This document shows positions 1 through 5,378 of a stretch of DNA of 5,582 nt, one piece after another (the first letter of the stretch is position 1; each line of letters starts with the position of its first letter). Where the stretch lies: the NCBI GenBank assembly GCA_030040515.1, contig JASHTO010000269.1:1-5582 (forward strand), given 5' to 3'. Made by a program: the position numbers and the translations under genes. The notes beneath the pieces are model-generated. The model was not told the DNA's origin, made no database searches, and saw only the letters and a program-made list of their open reading frames with translations. The DNA comes from Terriglobia bacterium (GTDB lineage Bacteria > Acidobacteriota > Terriglobia > UBA7540).

Positions 1-734
1 CCATGGCCATGACGGCGGCGGAAGCCGGGAAGATGCTGGCCGCGGCAGAGGCCACAAACCGCAAATTGCTGATAGCCTACCCCTGGCGGCACGACCAGGA
101 CGTTTACTGGCTACGATCCGTAATCCGGTCGGGCCGGCTGGGGAAGGTTTTCAAGCTCCGTGGGCACGCCGTCATCGTGGGTGACCCGCCTCCCGCAAAC
201 AATTGGCGCTGCGATCCCCAGATCTCCGGGGGAGGGGCGATGATGGACCTGGGCATTCACGTCATCGACACCATCTCCTACCTGTTTGGGGATGAGCTGC
301 GGCCGGTAAAGGTCACTGCGCGGATCGGCAACCATTTTGCCAAGTCGAAAGTGGAAGACACGGCTACAGTATTGATTGAGTACCACGATGGAATGTTGGC
401 GATGATCGATTGTGGATGGCATCACAATTTCCAAAACAGCCCGCACGGGGCGATTGAGGTCTTCGGAACAGAGGGATACGCGCGGACATTTCCCACCGAG
501 TTCATCGGGTTGGTCGACGGTGTCAGGGGCCATTACCGCCCGTTTCTCCACGCCGAGCGGCCGCACATTGACGCGTCCATGTATGCCGCGCAGATTGACT
601 CCTTCATTGACTGCATCGTTGACGGCAAACCTCCGGCATGCAGCGCGCTTCAGGGAGTTCGCGATATGCGGGTGGTCGATGCGGTATATCGCTCGGCCCG
701 CGAGGGGCATCCGGTCATGATGGAAGAATACTGA
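1..734 (+). CDS. Gfo/Idh/MocA family oxidoreductase, C-terminal part (5' end outside window)
   Basis: This is the C-terminal part of an NAD(P)-dependent oxidoreductase acting on sugars, inositols or their derivatives. The Rossmann nucleotide-binding half is missing because the gene starts upstream. The frame is open from base 1, and the first in-window codons read (P)MAMTAAEA, which matches the family's EKP-(M/L)A-xT segment; the catalytic Lys of EKP would lie just outside the window. The ATG at 3 is therefore internal and not the true start. Visible family marks, numbered from that ATG, are a WRHDQDVYWLR...SGRLGKVF segment (about 28-50) and GGGAMMDLGIHVIDT (76-90), which holds the family's D-x3-H-x2-D pattern (D82, H86, D89). 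A beta-sheet domain and a C-terminal helix with SFIDCIVDGKPP follow. The gene ends in TGA at 732-734, 10 bp before the next gene, so the two are very likely cotranscribed. The family is certain; the substrate is unknown. Confidence 0.93.
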   Translation, partial: MAMTAAEAGKMLAAAEATNRKLLIAYPWRHDQDVYWLRSVIRSGRLGKVFKLRGHAVIVGDPPPANNWRCDPQISGGGAMMDLGIHVIDTISYLFGDELRPVKVTARIGNHFAKSKVEDTATVLIEYHDGMLAMIDCGWHHNFQNSPHGAIEVFGTEGYARTFPTEFIGLVDGVRGHYRPFLHAERPHIDASMYAAQIDSFIDCIVDGKPPACSALQGVRDMRVVDAVYRSAREGHPVMMEEY

Positions 735-744
735 GAGGTGACGC

Positions 745-1602
745 ATGTCCGCTTCGCCGGCGCGCGGGTCAGAGCGCCACGTCCTTGCCGCCACGCCCAC
801 CTGTTTTTTCGGGTACGATCCCTGGACGGCCTATCGCTACTTCCCGCGCGCGGGGATTCGCTACGTGGAGGTTGTGGCATTTGCCCCGGCGCTCGGAATC
901 AGCGCGGGTCTGACCACCTTTGCCCCGGAATCGCTGGACGCGCGCAACGTGCAGGCCTTGCTCGAGCGACTCAAGAGCTTACAGCTTACTCCTCTGACGG
1001 TGGATGCTTTTTGCGATCCCCTGGACCCGGCGCAGATGCAGGCTCTTCTGCGCCGAATCGATTTCGCTCAGCAGTTGGGAGCGCGTTTCCTTCTGGGCGA
1101 TGTCTCGCCGGACGCGGAGACGGGTGAACGCCGGAAAAAACTCGTCACCGCATTGCGTTGGCTGGGCGATTACGCCTCCGAGCGCGGCGTGTGCATTGCG
1201 CTCGAAACCCATGAAGGCCTTACCCGCAATGGCAAATTGGCTCGTGGTCTGCTGGATGAGGTCGACCATCCGGCCGTGGGTTTCAACTACGACACCGGAA
1301 ACATCTACTTCTACAACGAGGGGATCGACCCCGCCGAAGACATCAAGCACGTGGCCGAGCGCGTCATCCACGTCCACCTGAAGGACACGCGAGGCGGCAA
1401 AAACCAATGGCAATTCTGCGCGCTGGGCGAAGGGCGCGTGAATTTCCCCCAAGTGCTCGCGGCCCTTGATGCGGCCGGCTACGACGGCCCCTACAGCCTG
1501 GAAATCGAAGGCATGGAAGGCGAAGATTTAACCCGCGAGCAGCATCTGGAAAGAATCGTGCGTTCAATCGAGTATCTGCGCAAAATCGGGTTGCAGTTTT
1601 GA
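745..1602 (+). CDS. Sugar phosphate isomerase/epimerase-like TIM-barrel protein (AP endonuclease 2 / xylose isomerase-like fold)
   Basis: This 285-residue cytosolic protein of the xylose isomerase-like TIM-barrel superfamily would isomerise or epimerise a sugar or keto-sugar with a bound divalent metal. The metal ligands expected for the family are visible near the C-terminal ends of the strands: E154 in ALETHEG, D183 in NYDTGN, H209/H211 in HVHLKD, and E253 or E255 in SLEIEG. Their spacing resembles that of D-tagatose 3-epimerase and IolE/IolI-like proteins. The length is typical. The ATG at 745 is chosen because GAGAGGTG (733-740) gives a Shine-Dalgarno site 4-5 bp upstream, and the preceding gene stops only 10 bp before. 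It therefore forms an operon with the Gfo/Idh/MocA oxidoreductase, a pairing common in inositol and keto-sugar catabolism. Members of this superfamily also act as dehydratases or keto-glycoside lyases, so the exact reaction is open. Confidence 0.92.
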   Translation: MSASPARGSERHVLAATPTCFFGYDPWTAYRYFPRAGIRYVEVVAFAPALGISAGLTTFAPESLDARNVQALLERLKSLQLTPLTVDAFCDPLDPAQMQALLRRIDFAQQLGARFLLGDVSPDAETGERRKKLVTALRWLGDYASERGVCIALETHEGLTRNGKLARGLLDEVDHPAVGFNYDTGNIYFYNEGIDPAEDIKHVAERVIHVHLKDTRGGKNQWQFCALGEGRVNFPQVLAALDAAGYDGPYSLEIEGMEGEDLTREQHLERIVRSIEYLRKIGLQF

Positions 1603-1617
1603 ACTGTAGCAGGAATG

Positions 1618-2409
1618 TTACTTCAGACCGGAGCTAGCGCCCGCGAATCCCCGGATGGCCGTCACGTATCGGCTTGCGGCTTGCACCAGCAGCATGTAGT
1701 CGGGCGGGATGCAGAGCCAACTTACGCCCTTTTTGATCAGGGGTTCGGCGCTCTTGGGGTCGTCGGTGATTCCCAGGCCGACGTAGACATTTTTCCTTCG
1801 GCCCGCGGCAATGACTGTGTCCACAGCCTGCTGGACTTCCGGATGTCCGGGGTCGCCGGAGTGGCCCATCGAGCCGGCCAGGTCAAACGGTCCAATTAGA
1901 ATCGCGGCGATTCCGGGAACGTCCAGAATCGCGTCGATGTTCTGGACTGCCGTGATGTGTTCGATCTGGGCAATGGGAATGATGGTGCGGTTGGCGTTCT
2001 TGCAGAACTCCGGGTTCATAGACCGCCCGTAATTCGACGGGCGGCGAGGTCCGAAACCGCGAATTCCATCCGGGGGGTAGAGGCAGGCCGTCACCAGCCG
2101 GCGCGCCTCATCGGCCGTGCAGACCATGGGCGCGATGATTCCTGCTGCTCCCGCGTCCAGCACAGGTTTGATGAGCACGGGATCGTTCCAAGGCACCCTC
2201 ACGATGGACGCAGCGTCACTGCCTTTGGTGGCCATGATGTGGCCTTGGATGGTTTGAATCGTGTGGGGGCCATGTTCGGCGTCAATCCATATAAAGTCCA
2301 GGACCCCAGACAGCGCTTCGGTTATGGTAGGGTCGCTGAAGGTGACCGCGCAGCCAATGCAAATCGTGCCTTTTTGCAGCTTTGCCCGAAATTTGAGTGC
2401 GTTTTCCAA
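1618..2409 (-). CDS. HpcH/HpaI aldolase/citrate lyase family protein (class II 2-keto-3-deoxy acid type aldolase)
   Basis: A 263-residue metal-dependent aldolase that would split a 2-keto-(3-deoxy) acid into pyruvate (or a related keto acid) and an aldehyde in the cytosol. Family motifs are all in place: IDAEHGP (42-48) with the base H46, VRVPWND (70-76) with R71, LDAGAAGIIAPMV (84-96), QIEH (148-151) with metal ligand E150, and GPFDLAGSMG (173-182) with metal ligand D176. These line up one residue off HpaI H45, R70, E149 and D175 (numbering from memory), so the enzyme looks catalytically complete. The start is TTG, supported by AGGAGGG four bases upstream on the minus strand; no ATG fits that site. 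It converges on the preceding isomerase gene with only 15 bp between stop codons. Relatives include 4-hydroxy-2-oxoheptanedioate, 2-keto-3-deoxy-L-rhamnonate and 5-keto-4-deoxy-glucarate aldolases. The context of sugar enzymes favours a sugar-acid substrate, but this is inference. Confidence 0.93.
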   Translation of the reverse strand: MENALKFRAKLQKGTICIGCAVTFSDPTITEALSGVLDFIWIDAEHGPHTIQTIQGHIMATKGSDAASIVRVPWNDPVLIKPVLDAGAAGIIAPMVCTADEARRLVTACLYPPDGIRGFGPRRPSNYGRSMNPEFCKNANRTIIPIAQIEHITAVQNIDAILDVPGIAAILIGPFDLAGSMGHSGDPGHPEVQQAVDTVIAAGRRKNVYVGLGITDDPKSAEPLIKKGVSWLCIPPDYMLLVQAASRYVTAIRGFAGASSGLK

Positions 2410-2420
2410 GAATCCCTCCT
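2410..2420 (-). promoter_or_regulatory. Ribosome binding site of the aldolase gene
   Basis: On the minus strand this reads AGGAGGG-ATTC directly before TTG (2409-2407). It is a near-perfect Shine-Dalgarno sequence with a 4-5 base spacer and fixes the unusual TTG codon as the start of the aldolase. Confidence 0.8.
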
Positions 2421-2457
2421 GGCGGACTTCGTAAATCGCAGCGTCGATCTCGGACCT

Positions 2458-2490
2458 GTCGCCCGAAAACGGCTTTGGGTCGCAGGGCGA
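2458..2490 (+). repeat. Copy 1 of a 33-bp dispersed repeat core
   Basis: The segment starts GTCGCCCGAAAACGG and ends TTTGGGTCGCAGGGCGA. Closely related copies lie at 2848-2881 and 3012-3042 on the same strand and at 4331-4363 on the opposite strand. It has GC-rich complementary ends (TCGCCC and GGGCGA). This copy stands without the hairpins that surround copies 2 and 4, so it looks like a fragment. It lies about 50 bp upstream of the aldolase start, within its probable untranslated leader. Confidence 0.7.
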
Positions 2491-2525
2491 AGTCGTTAGG
2501 CGTTAGGGCGATCGACGTATCGTGG

Positions 2526-2573
2526 GGGCATCCTTCGGCTGAGGGATGCCCTTTCGGCGGTCGTAGACCGCCG
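2526..2573. repeat. Two adjacent palindromes (REP-like hairpins)
   Basis: The first hairpin pairs GGGCATCC (2526-2533) with GGATGCCC (2544-2551) around a 10-base loop. Three bases later CGGCGGTC (2555-2562) pairs perfectly with GACCGCCG (2566-2573) around a GTA loop. The second resembles the CGGCGGTC-GTA-GACCGCCG palindromes that I recall as dispersed in acidobacterial and verrucomicrobial genomes. No T-run follows on either strand, so neither is a typical intrinsic terminator. Confidence 0.7.
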
Positions 2574-2579
2574 ATACAA

Positions 2580-2622
2580 CTCGTTGGCTACACAGCCCCG
2601 TATAAACTGTCTGTAGCCCGAG
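2580..2622. repeat. Imperfect inverted repeat, start of the aldolase leader
   Basis: The left arm CTCGTTGGCTACACAG (2580-2595) is complementary, with a small slip and few mismatches, to the right arm CTGTCTGTAGCCCGAG (2607-2622), leaving an 11-base loop. If the promoter at 2633-2661 is used, this stem-loop sits at the very 5' end of the aldolase transcript. It could be a repeat remnant or a leader structure. Confidence 0.5.
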
Positions 2623-2627
2623 GCGGG

Positions 2628-2661
2628 TGCATATAGTATGCAATTGAATAATCCGTGTCAA
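2628..2661 (-). promoter_or_regulatory. Sigma70-type promoter with overlapping palindromic operator, driving the aldolase
   Basis: Read on the minus strand there is a perfect -35 box TTGACA (2661-2656), a 17-base spacer, and a -10 box TACTAT (2638-2633, four of six consensus bases including the key first, second and last). A perfect palindrome TGCATA-TAG-TATGCA (2628-2642) covers the -10 box, which is where a dimeric repressor would block RNA polymerase. Transcription would start near 2626 and give a leader of roughly 215 bases before the aldolase's TTG. The promoter is well formed; use of the operator is inferred. Confidence 0.6.
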
Positions 2662-2678
2662 TCGCGTAGAGGCACCCG

Positions 2679-2786
2679 GTAGTGGGTCAGTTTGAAATTC
2701 CGTAGGGGCAGGGCTCGTCCCTGCCCTTAAATCCAGGGCACCCGCAAGGGGTGCCCCTACTCCGAGATTTGAAACTGACCCATTAC
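2679..2786. mobile_element. 108-bp element with terminal inverted repeats (MITE-like)
   Basis: The ends are inverted copies of each other: GTAGTGGGTCAGTTTGAAAT (2679-2698) against the complement of 2767-2786, matching at 18 of 20 bases. The interior has no gene but two strong hairpins. GGGCAGGG (2706-2713) pairs with CCCTGCCC (2719-2726), and GGGCACCC (2736-2743) pairs with GGGTGCCC (2749-2756). Short length, paired ends and lack of coding fit a non-autonomous miniature element. No clear target-site duplication is visible. It could also be a chance nesting of REP-like units between two copies of the TGGGTCAGTTT unit. Confidence 0.6.
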
Positions 2787-2895
2787 GGGGCACCCCTTAC
2801 GGGTGCCCTGGCCTCGGCATGGCCGGGGCAAAGAGCAGGTGCGCCCCGTCGCCCGAAGACGGCTTTGGGCCGCGGGCGCGAGGCCTGCCCCCTAC
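2784..2895 (+). repeat. Compound palindromic repeat, copy A (about 112 bp)
   Basis: This unit contains a GGGCACCC/GGGTGCCC hairpin (2788-2795 with 2801-2808), a hairpin around CCTCGGC-ATG-GCCGGGG (about 2812-2828), the GTCGCCC...GGG core (copy 2, 2848-2881) and an end reading GCCTGCCCCCTACG. Nearly the whole unit recurs in reverse orientation at 4317-4427, about 85-90% identical by eye. Its left end overlaps the right end of the preceding 108-bp element. It has no coding content. Confidence 0.75.
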
Positions 2896-2944
2896 GAAAT
2901 TCAAGACCGCTGGACATGGGAGCAGGGACGAGAGGACAGGAACG

Positions 2945-2980
2945 AGAGGGCAGGGACAAGCCCTGCCCCTACGGAATTTG
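2945..2980. repeat. Palindromic repeat, inverted copy of the 2694-2726 hairpin
   Basis: GGGCAGGG (2948-2955) pairs perfectly with CCCTGCCC (2961-2968) around ACAAG, followed by CCTACGGAATTTG. Its complement matches the hairpin and flank at 2694-2726 (AAATTCCGTAGGGGCAGGG), so the two are copies of one unit in opposite directions. Confidence 0.7.
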
Positions 2981-2997
2981 ATATTGCAGGACTGAAG

Positions 2998-3046
2998 GGC
3001 AGGGACGCCCCGTCGCCCATAGACAGCTTTGGGTCGCAGGGCCGCG
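2998..3046 (+). repeat. Degenerate repeat with core copy 3
   Basis: GGGCAGGGACGCCCC leads into GTCGCCCATAGACAG and CTTTGGGTCGCAGGGC (3012-3042). This is the same core as at 2458-2490 and 2848-2881, with several changes in the middle. Between here and the next gene (3047-3142) I see no further repeat and no convincing promoter; TTGCCA at 3081 has no good -10 partner. Confidence 0.6.
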
Positions 3047-3142
3047 CCCAGCCCCAGCGAAAGCGGCGGCTTGCACTTTCTTGCCAGATGCGATTTCATG
3101 GTGTTAGGGAATCAACGGGAATTCTCTCAAAAGGTCTAGAAT

Positions 3143-4321
3143 TTGAAACTTGCTGTACGACTGATCGCGTGGTTTTCGATTCTGTTGGCCATCTCACCGC
3201 TGTGTGTCTCCTCCGGAGGTGCTGAAAGCATGCCTGAATTCCTGGTCTTTGTCGGCACCGCCATTTACACCGGTCCGCCGAGCAAAAACATCTTCGCCTA
3301 CCGCTTCGACGCGCGGACAGGGAAGGCTGTTTCCCTGGGAGCAGTGGCCGAGAGCATAAATCCCGGCACGCTGGCCATTGATCCCCGCGGCGGTTTTCTC
3401 TATGCCACAAACGAAGTGGGTAATTTCAAGAATTATCCCGGAGGCGGAGTGAGCGCCTTCGCCATCGATCGCGCTACAGGAAAACTTCGCTTTCTGAATG
3501 ACCGGTTCTCCGGCGGTGCGAACCCCGCCTATGTGGACGTTGACGCGACCGGCAAATACGTTGTGGTGGCGAATTACTTTGGCGGCAAGGTGGTGGTCTT
3601 TCCCGTACAAAGCGATGGACGGCTGGGCCCACCCACGGCCTCCGAACGCCGGGACGGGTCGAGCGTGAACAAGCAAAGGCAGGAGGGGCCGCATCCGCAC
3701 TCCGTGTACTTTGCGCCCGACAATAGCTTTGTCCTGACCTGCGACCTGGGGCTCGATAAGATTCTGGTCTACCGATTTGAGGCATCAACGGGATCGCTCA
3801 TGCCGAACGATCCGCCCGACGCGAGTGTGAACCCCGGAGCCGGGCCGCGCCATCTGGCTTTTGCTCCCAACCACAAGTTTGTTTACGCCGTCAACGAATT
3901 GCAGTCATCCGTCACCGCGTTTTCGTACGACGCGACCCGGGGAACTCTGCACTGGCTGCAAACCATCTCGACGCTCCCCGCAAGTTTCCATGGCGATAAT
4001 ACCGGAGCCGAAATCGCCGTCGCATCCTCGGGCAGATTTGCTTATGTTTCAAACCGCGGGGTGAATTCCATCGCGATCTTCACGGTGGACGGAGAGAATG
4101 GCGAACTGAAGCTGCTCGAAAACGTCCCGACGACCGGAAAAACGCCCCGCAGTTTTGCCATTGATCCCACCGGACGGTACATGTTTGTGGCAAATGAAGA
4201 TTCCGACAATATCGTGGTTTTTCAGATTGATCCGCAAACGTCCCGCCTGCACGCGACTGGCGAGGTTTTGAATGTGAAGGCGCCGACGTGCATTAAATTC
4301 CTTCTGGTGAATCGCCCGTAG
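3143..4321 (+). CDS. Beta-propeller lactonase family protein (6-phosphogluconolactonase / YbhE-like fold), probably exported
   Basis: This 392-residue protein belongs to the seven-bladed beta-propeller lactonases, which hydrolyse sugar lactones; the same fold includes fungal carboxymuconate lactonizing enzyme. Propeller repeats run from about residue 33 to 387 with family motifs: NPGTLAIDPRGGFLYATNE (73-91), EGPHPHSVYFAPD (181-193), DLGLDKILVYRF (201-212), GAGPRHLAFAPN (232-243), YAVNEL (248-253), YVSNRGVNSIAIF (301-313), and PRSFAIDPTGRYMFVANE (335-352). H184/H186, R236, E252 and R336 sit where the fungal enzyme has its proposed active site (from memory). Residues 1-27 look like a signal peptide: MKLAVR, a hydrophobic core, then SSGGA-E. 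SPLC is not a lipobox. The TTG start follows AAAAGGT at 7 bases and comes just after an in-frame stop at 3137-3139. An in-frame ATG at 3230 with GGAGGT would give a cytosolic 363-residue form. The TAG stop lies within a repeat. An exported enzyme would not serve the pentose phosphate pathway. Confidence 0.9.
   Translation: MKLAVRLIAWFSILLAISPLCVSSGGAESMPEFLVFVGTAIYTGPPSKNIFAYRFDARTGKAVSLGAVAESINPGTLAIDPRGGFLYATNEVGNFKNYPGGGVSAFAIDRATGKLRFLNDRFSGGANPAYVDVDATGKYVVVANYFGGKVVVFPVQSDGRLGPPTASERRDGSSVNKQRQEGPHPHSVYFAPDNSFVLTCDLGLDKILVYRFEASTGSLMPNDPPDASVNPGAGPRHLAFAPNHKFVYAVNELQSSVTAFSYDATRGTLHWLQTISTLPASFHGDNTGAEIAVASSGRFAYVSNRGVNSIAIFTVDGENGELKLLENVPTTGKTPRSFAIDPTGRYMFVANEDSDNIVVFQIDPQTSRLHATGEVLNVKAPTCIKFLLVNRP
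3215..3232 (+). promoter_or_regulatory. Strong internal ribosome binding site and in-frame ATG in the lactonase gene
   Basis: GGAGGT (3215-3220) lies nine bases before ATG (3230-3232), in frame with the lactonase at codon 30. It is a better initiation signal than the one before the TTG at 3143. It would start the protein just after the signal-peptide-like segment. Either it is the true start, a second start giving a cytosolic form, or a coincidence. Confidence 0.45.
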
Positions 4322-4427
4322 GGGCAGGCCTCGCCCTGCGACCCAAATCCGTTTTCGGGCGACGGGTCGTGCCTGCCCTTTGCCCCGGCCATGCCGGGGC
4401 CAGGACACCCGCAAGGGGTGCCCCTAC
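4317..4427 (-). repeat. Compound palindromic repeat, copy B (inverted copy of 2784-2895)
   Basis: Read on the minus strand this 111-bp unit matches copy A along its whole length: GTAGGGGCACCCCTTGCGGG, the hairpin, core copy 4 (4331-4363) and the end GAGGCCTGCCCCTACG. It contains a perfect hairpin GCCCCGGC (4382-4389) / GCCGGGGC (4393-4400) around a CAT loop. Its outer end CGTAG (4317-4321) supplies the TAG stop codon of the lactonase. It fills almost all of the gap between the lactonase and the promoter of the next gene, and may also act to end transcription or protect the mRNA end. Confidence 0.78.
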
Positions 4428-4444
4428 TTACGTGCTGATCCCTG

Positions 4445-4473
4445 TTGACAGCGACAGGTGTATACGGTATACG
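4445..4473 (+). promoter_or_regulatory. Sigma70-type promoter with overlapping GTATAC palindrome, driving the second TIM-barrel gene
   Basis: A perfect -35 TTGACA (4445-4450) is followed by a 17-base spacer and a -10-like TATACG (4468-4473, four of six consensus bases). GTATAC-G-GTATAC (4460-4472) is a near-perfect 13-bp palindrome, and also a 7-bp tandem repeat GTATACG, across the end of the spacer and the -10. GTATAC half-sites are typical of operators bound by GntR-family regulators of the FCD group, so repression by such a protein is a reasonable inference. The start point would be near 4480, leaving a leader of about 50 bases before the ATG at 4529. Confidence 0.62.
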
Positions 4474-4528
4474 GATGTCTCCGTTAATTCGATACTGTCA
4501 AAAGAACAAAAACATAGGTGAACCCACG

Positions 4529-5368
4529 ATGCTCATCGCACTCCAAAGTCTCGAAACCATGCATTGCAATCTCCTGACTGATATTCAAATTGCCAAGGAG
4601 ACCGGTCATGCCGGGATTGAAATGAATGGGACCAAATTAAAGAGGTATCTCGCGCAGGGTTATAAGATCGAAAGCCTAGCCCCGCACCTGGAGGGCCTGC
4701 CGGTTGTGGCCATGACCTATATTCAGGACATTGAGCGCCAGGAACCCGCCCAATACGCCGCCCTGCTTCAGGAATGCGAGCGCTTGTGCGGCCTGGCGCA
4801 GAAGCTCGGCTGCGGCATGGTGCAGCTTTTGACCGGCCCGCTTGATCCGGGCGGCGCTTACAAGGGTTTGACAGGGGCGCCGTGGCCGGAAATGCGCAGG
4901 CTGACTGCAAAGAATCTCAGGGCGCTGAGCGATATTGGAAAAGCTCATAAGGTAAGATTTTTCCTTGAGGCGCTCACCTGGACGCCGGTATACAAGTTGG
5001 AGCAGGCGCTTGAGTTGCTGGACGCTACCGAGCGCGATAACGTGGGCCTGGTCGTGGATTTCTGGCACCTGTGGGACGGCGGAGCAACCGCCGAGCAGAT
5101 TGCCAAACTCAATAAAGATATTATCTTTTGCGTACATTTCTGCGACTCACTGGAACCCTGGGGCCAGCGTGGGACATTTGAGCAGCGCGGCCGGGATGTT
5201 TGGACCGGTGGCGGCAGGATTCCGCTGAAGGAGTGGGTGGATGCAGTCTTGGCCACGGGTTTTGACGGCGTGTGGTCGTGCGAGTTGCTCAGTCCGAAAT
5301 ATTGGGAGCTGGATCCGCGCAAGACCGCGCATGACCTGAAGGCGTTCCTGGAGTACATGCTGGTCTGA
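4529..5368 (+). CDS. Sugar phosphate isomerase/epimerase-like TIM-barrel protein (second, distinct paralogue)
   Basis: A 279-residue cytosolic protein of the xylose isomerase-like TIM-barrel superfamily, expected to isomerise or epimerise (or dehydrate) a keto-sugar or cyclitol using a divalent metal. Visible motifs: IEMNG (30-34), FFLEALTW (144-151) with ligand E147, VVDFWHLWDGG (175-185) with D177 and H180, FCVHFCDS (200-207) with H203, GGGRIPLKEWVDAV (227-240), and SCELLSPKYWELDP (250-263) with E252. The last two segments are typical of IolE/IolI-like members. The ATG at 4529 is chosen because AGGTG (4516-4520) lies eight bases upstream and the barrel's first strand begins at LIALQ. A longer reading from TTG at 4445 would start on the -35 box and has no ribosome binding site. 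It shares only fold-level motifs with the isomerase at 745-1602, so it is not a recent duplicate. It appears to be transcribed alone from its own promoter. Confidence 0.92.
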   Translation: MLIALQSLETMHCNLLTDIQIAKETGHAGIEMNGTKLKRYLAQGYKIESLAPHLEGLPVVAMTYIQDIERQEPAQYAALLQECERLCGLAQKLGCGMVQLLTGPLDPGGAYKGLTGAPWPEMRRLTAKNLRALSDIGKAHKVRFFLEALTWTPVYKLEQALELLDATERDNVGLVVDFWHLWDGGATAEQIAKLNKDIIFCVHFCDSLEPWGQRGTFEQRGRDVWTGGGRIPLKEWVDAVLATGFDGVWSCELLSPKYWELDPRKTAHDLKAFLEYMLV

Positions 5369-5378
5369 ATTAGTAAAT

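Noticed and set aside
111..800. Long minus-strand open frame opposite the oxidoreductase
   Set aside because: It lies opposite a gene with clear family motifs, shows no recognisable protein features, and is a usual shadow of GC-rich coding DNA.
2526..2573. Intrinsic terminators at the hairpins
   Set aside because: The stems are strong, but no run of T follows on either strand here or at the hairpins at 2706-2756, 2948-2968, 4382-4400 and 5379-5433.
2458..3046. CRISPR array
   Set aside because: The repeats are few, irregularly spaced, in both orientations, and differ in length; no uniform spacers are present.
3191..3210. Lipoprotein cleavage site in the lactonase leader
   Set aside because: The only cysteine in the leader is preceded by S-P-L, which lacks the small residue needed just before the lipobox cysteine.
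2503..3225. Several open frames of 76-140 codons within the intergenic stretch
   Set aside because: They are translations of the palindromic repeats (rich in R, G, P and A, with motifs such as GAPLAGAL), have no supported ribosome site, and run through hairpins on both strands.
4445..4528. TTG at 4445 as the start of the second isomerase
   Set aside because: The TTG is the first half of a perfect -35 box, no ribosome site precedes it, and the added 28 residues do not belong to the barrel fold; ATG at 4529 has AGGTG at the right distance.
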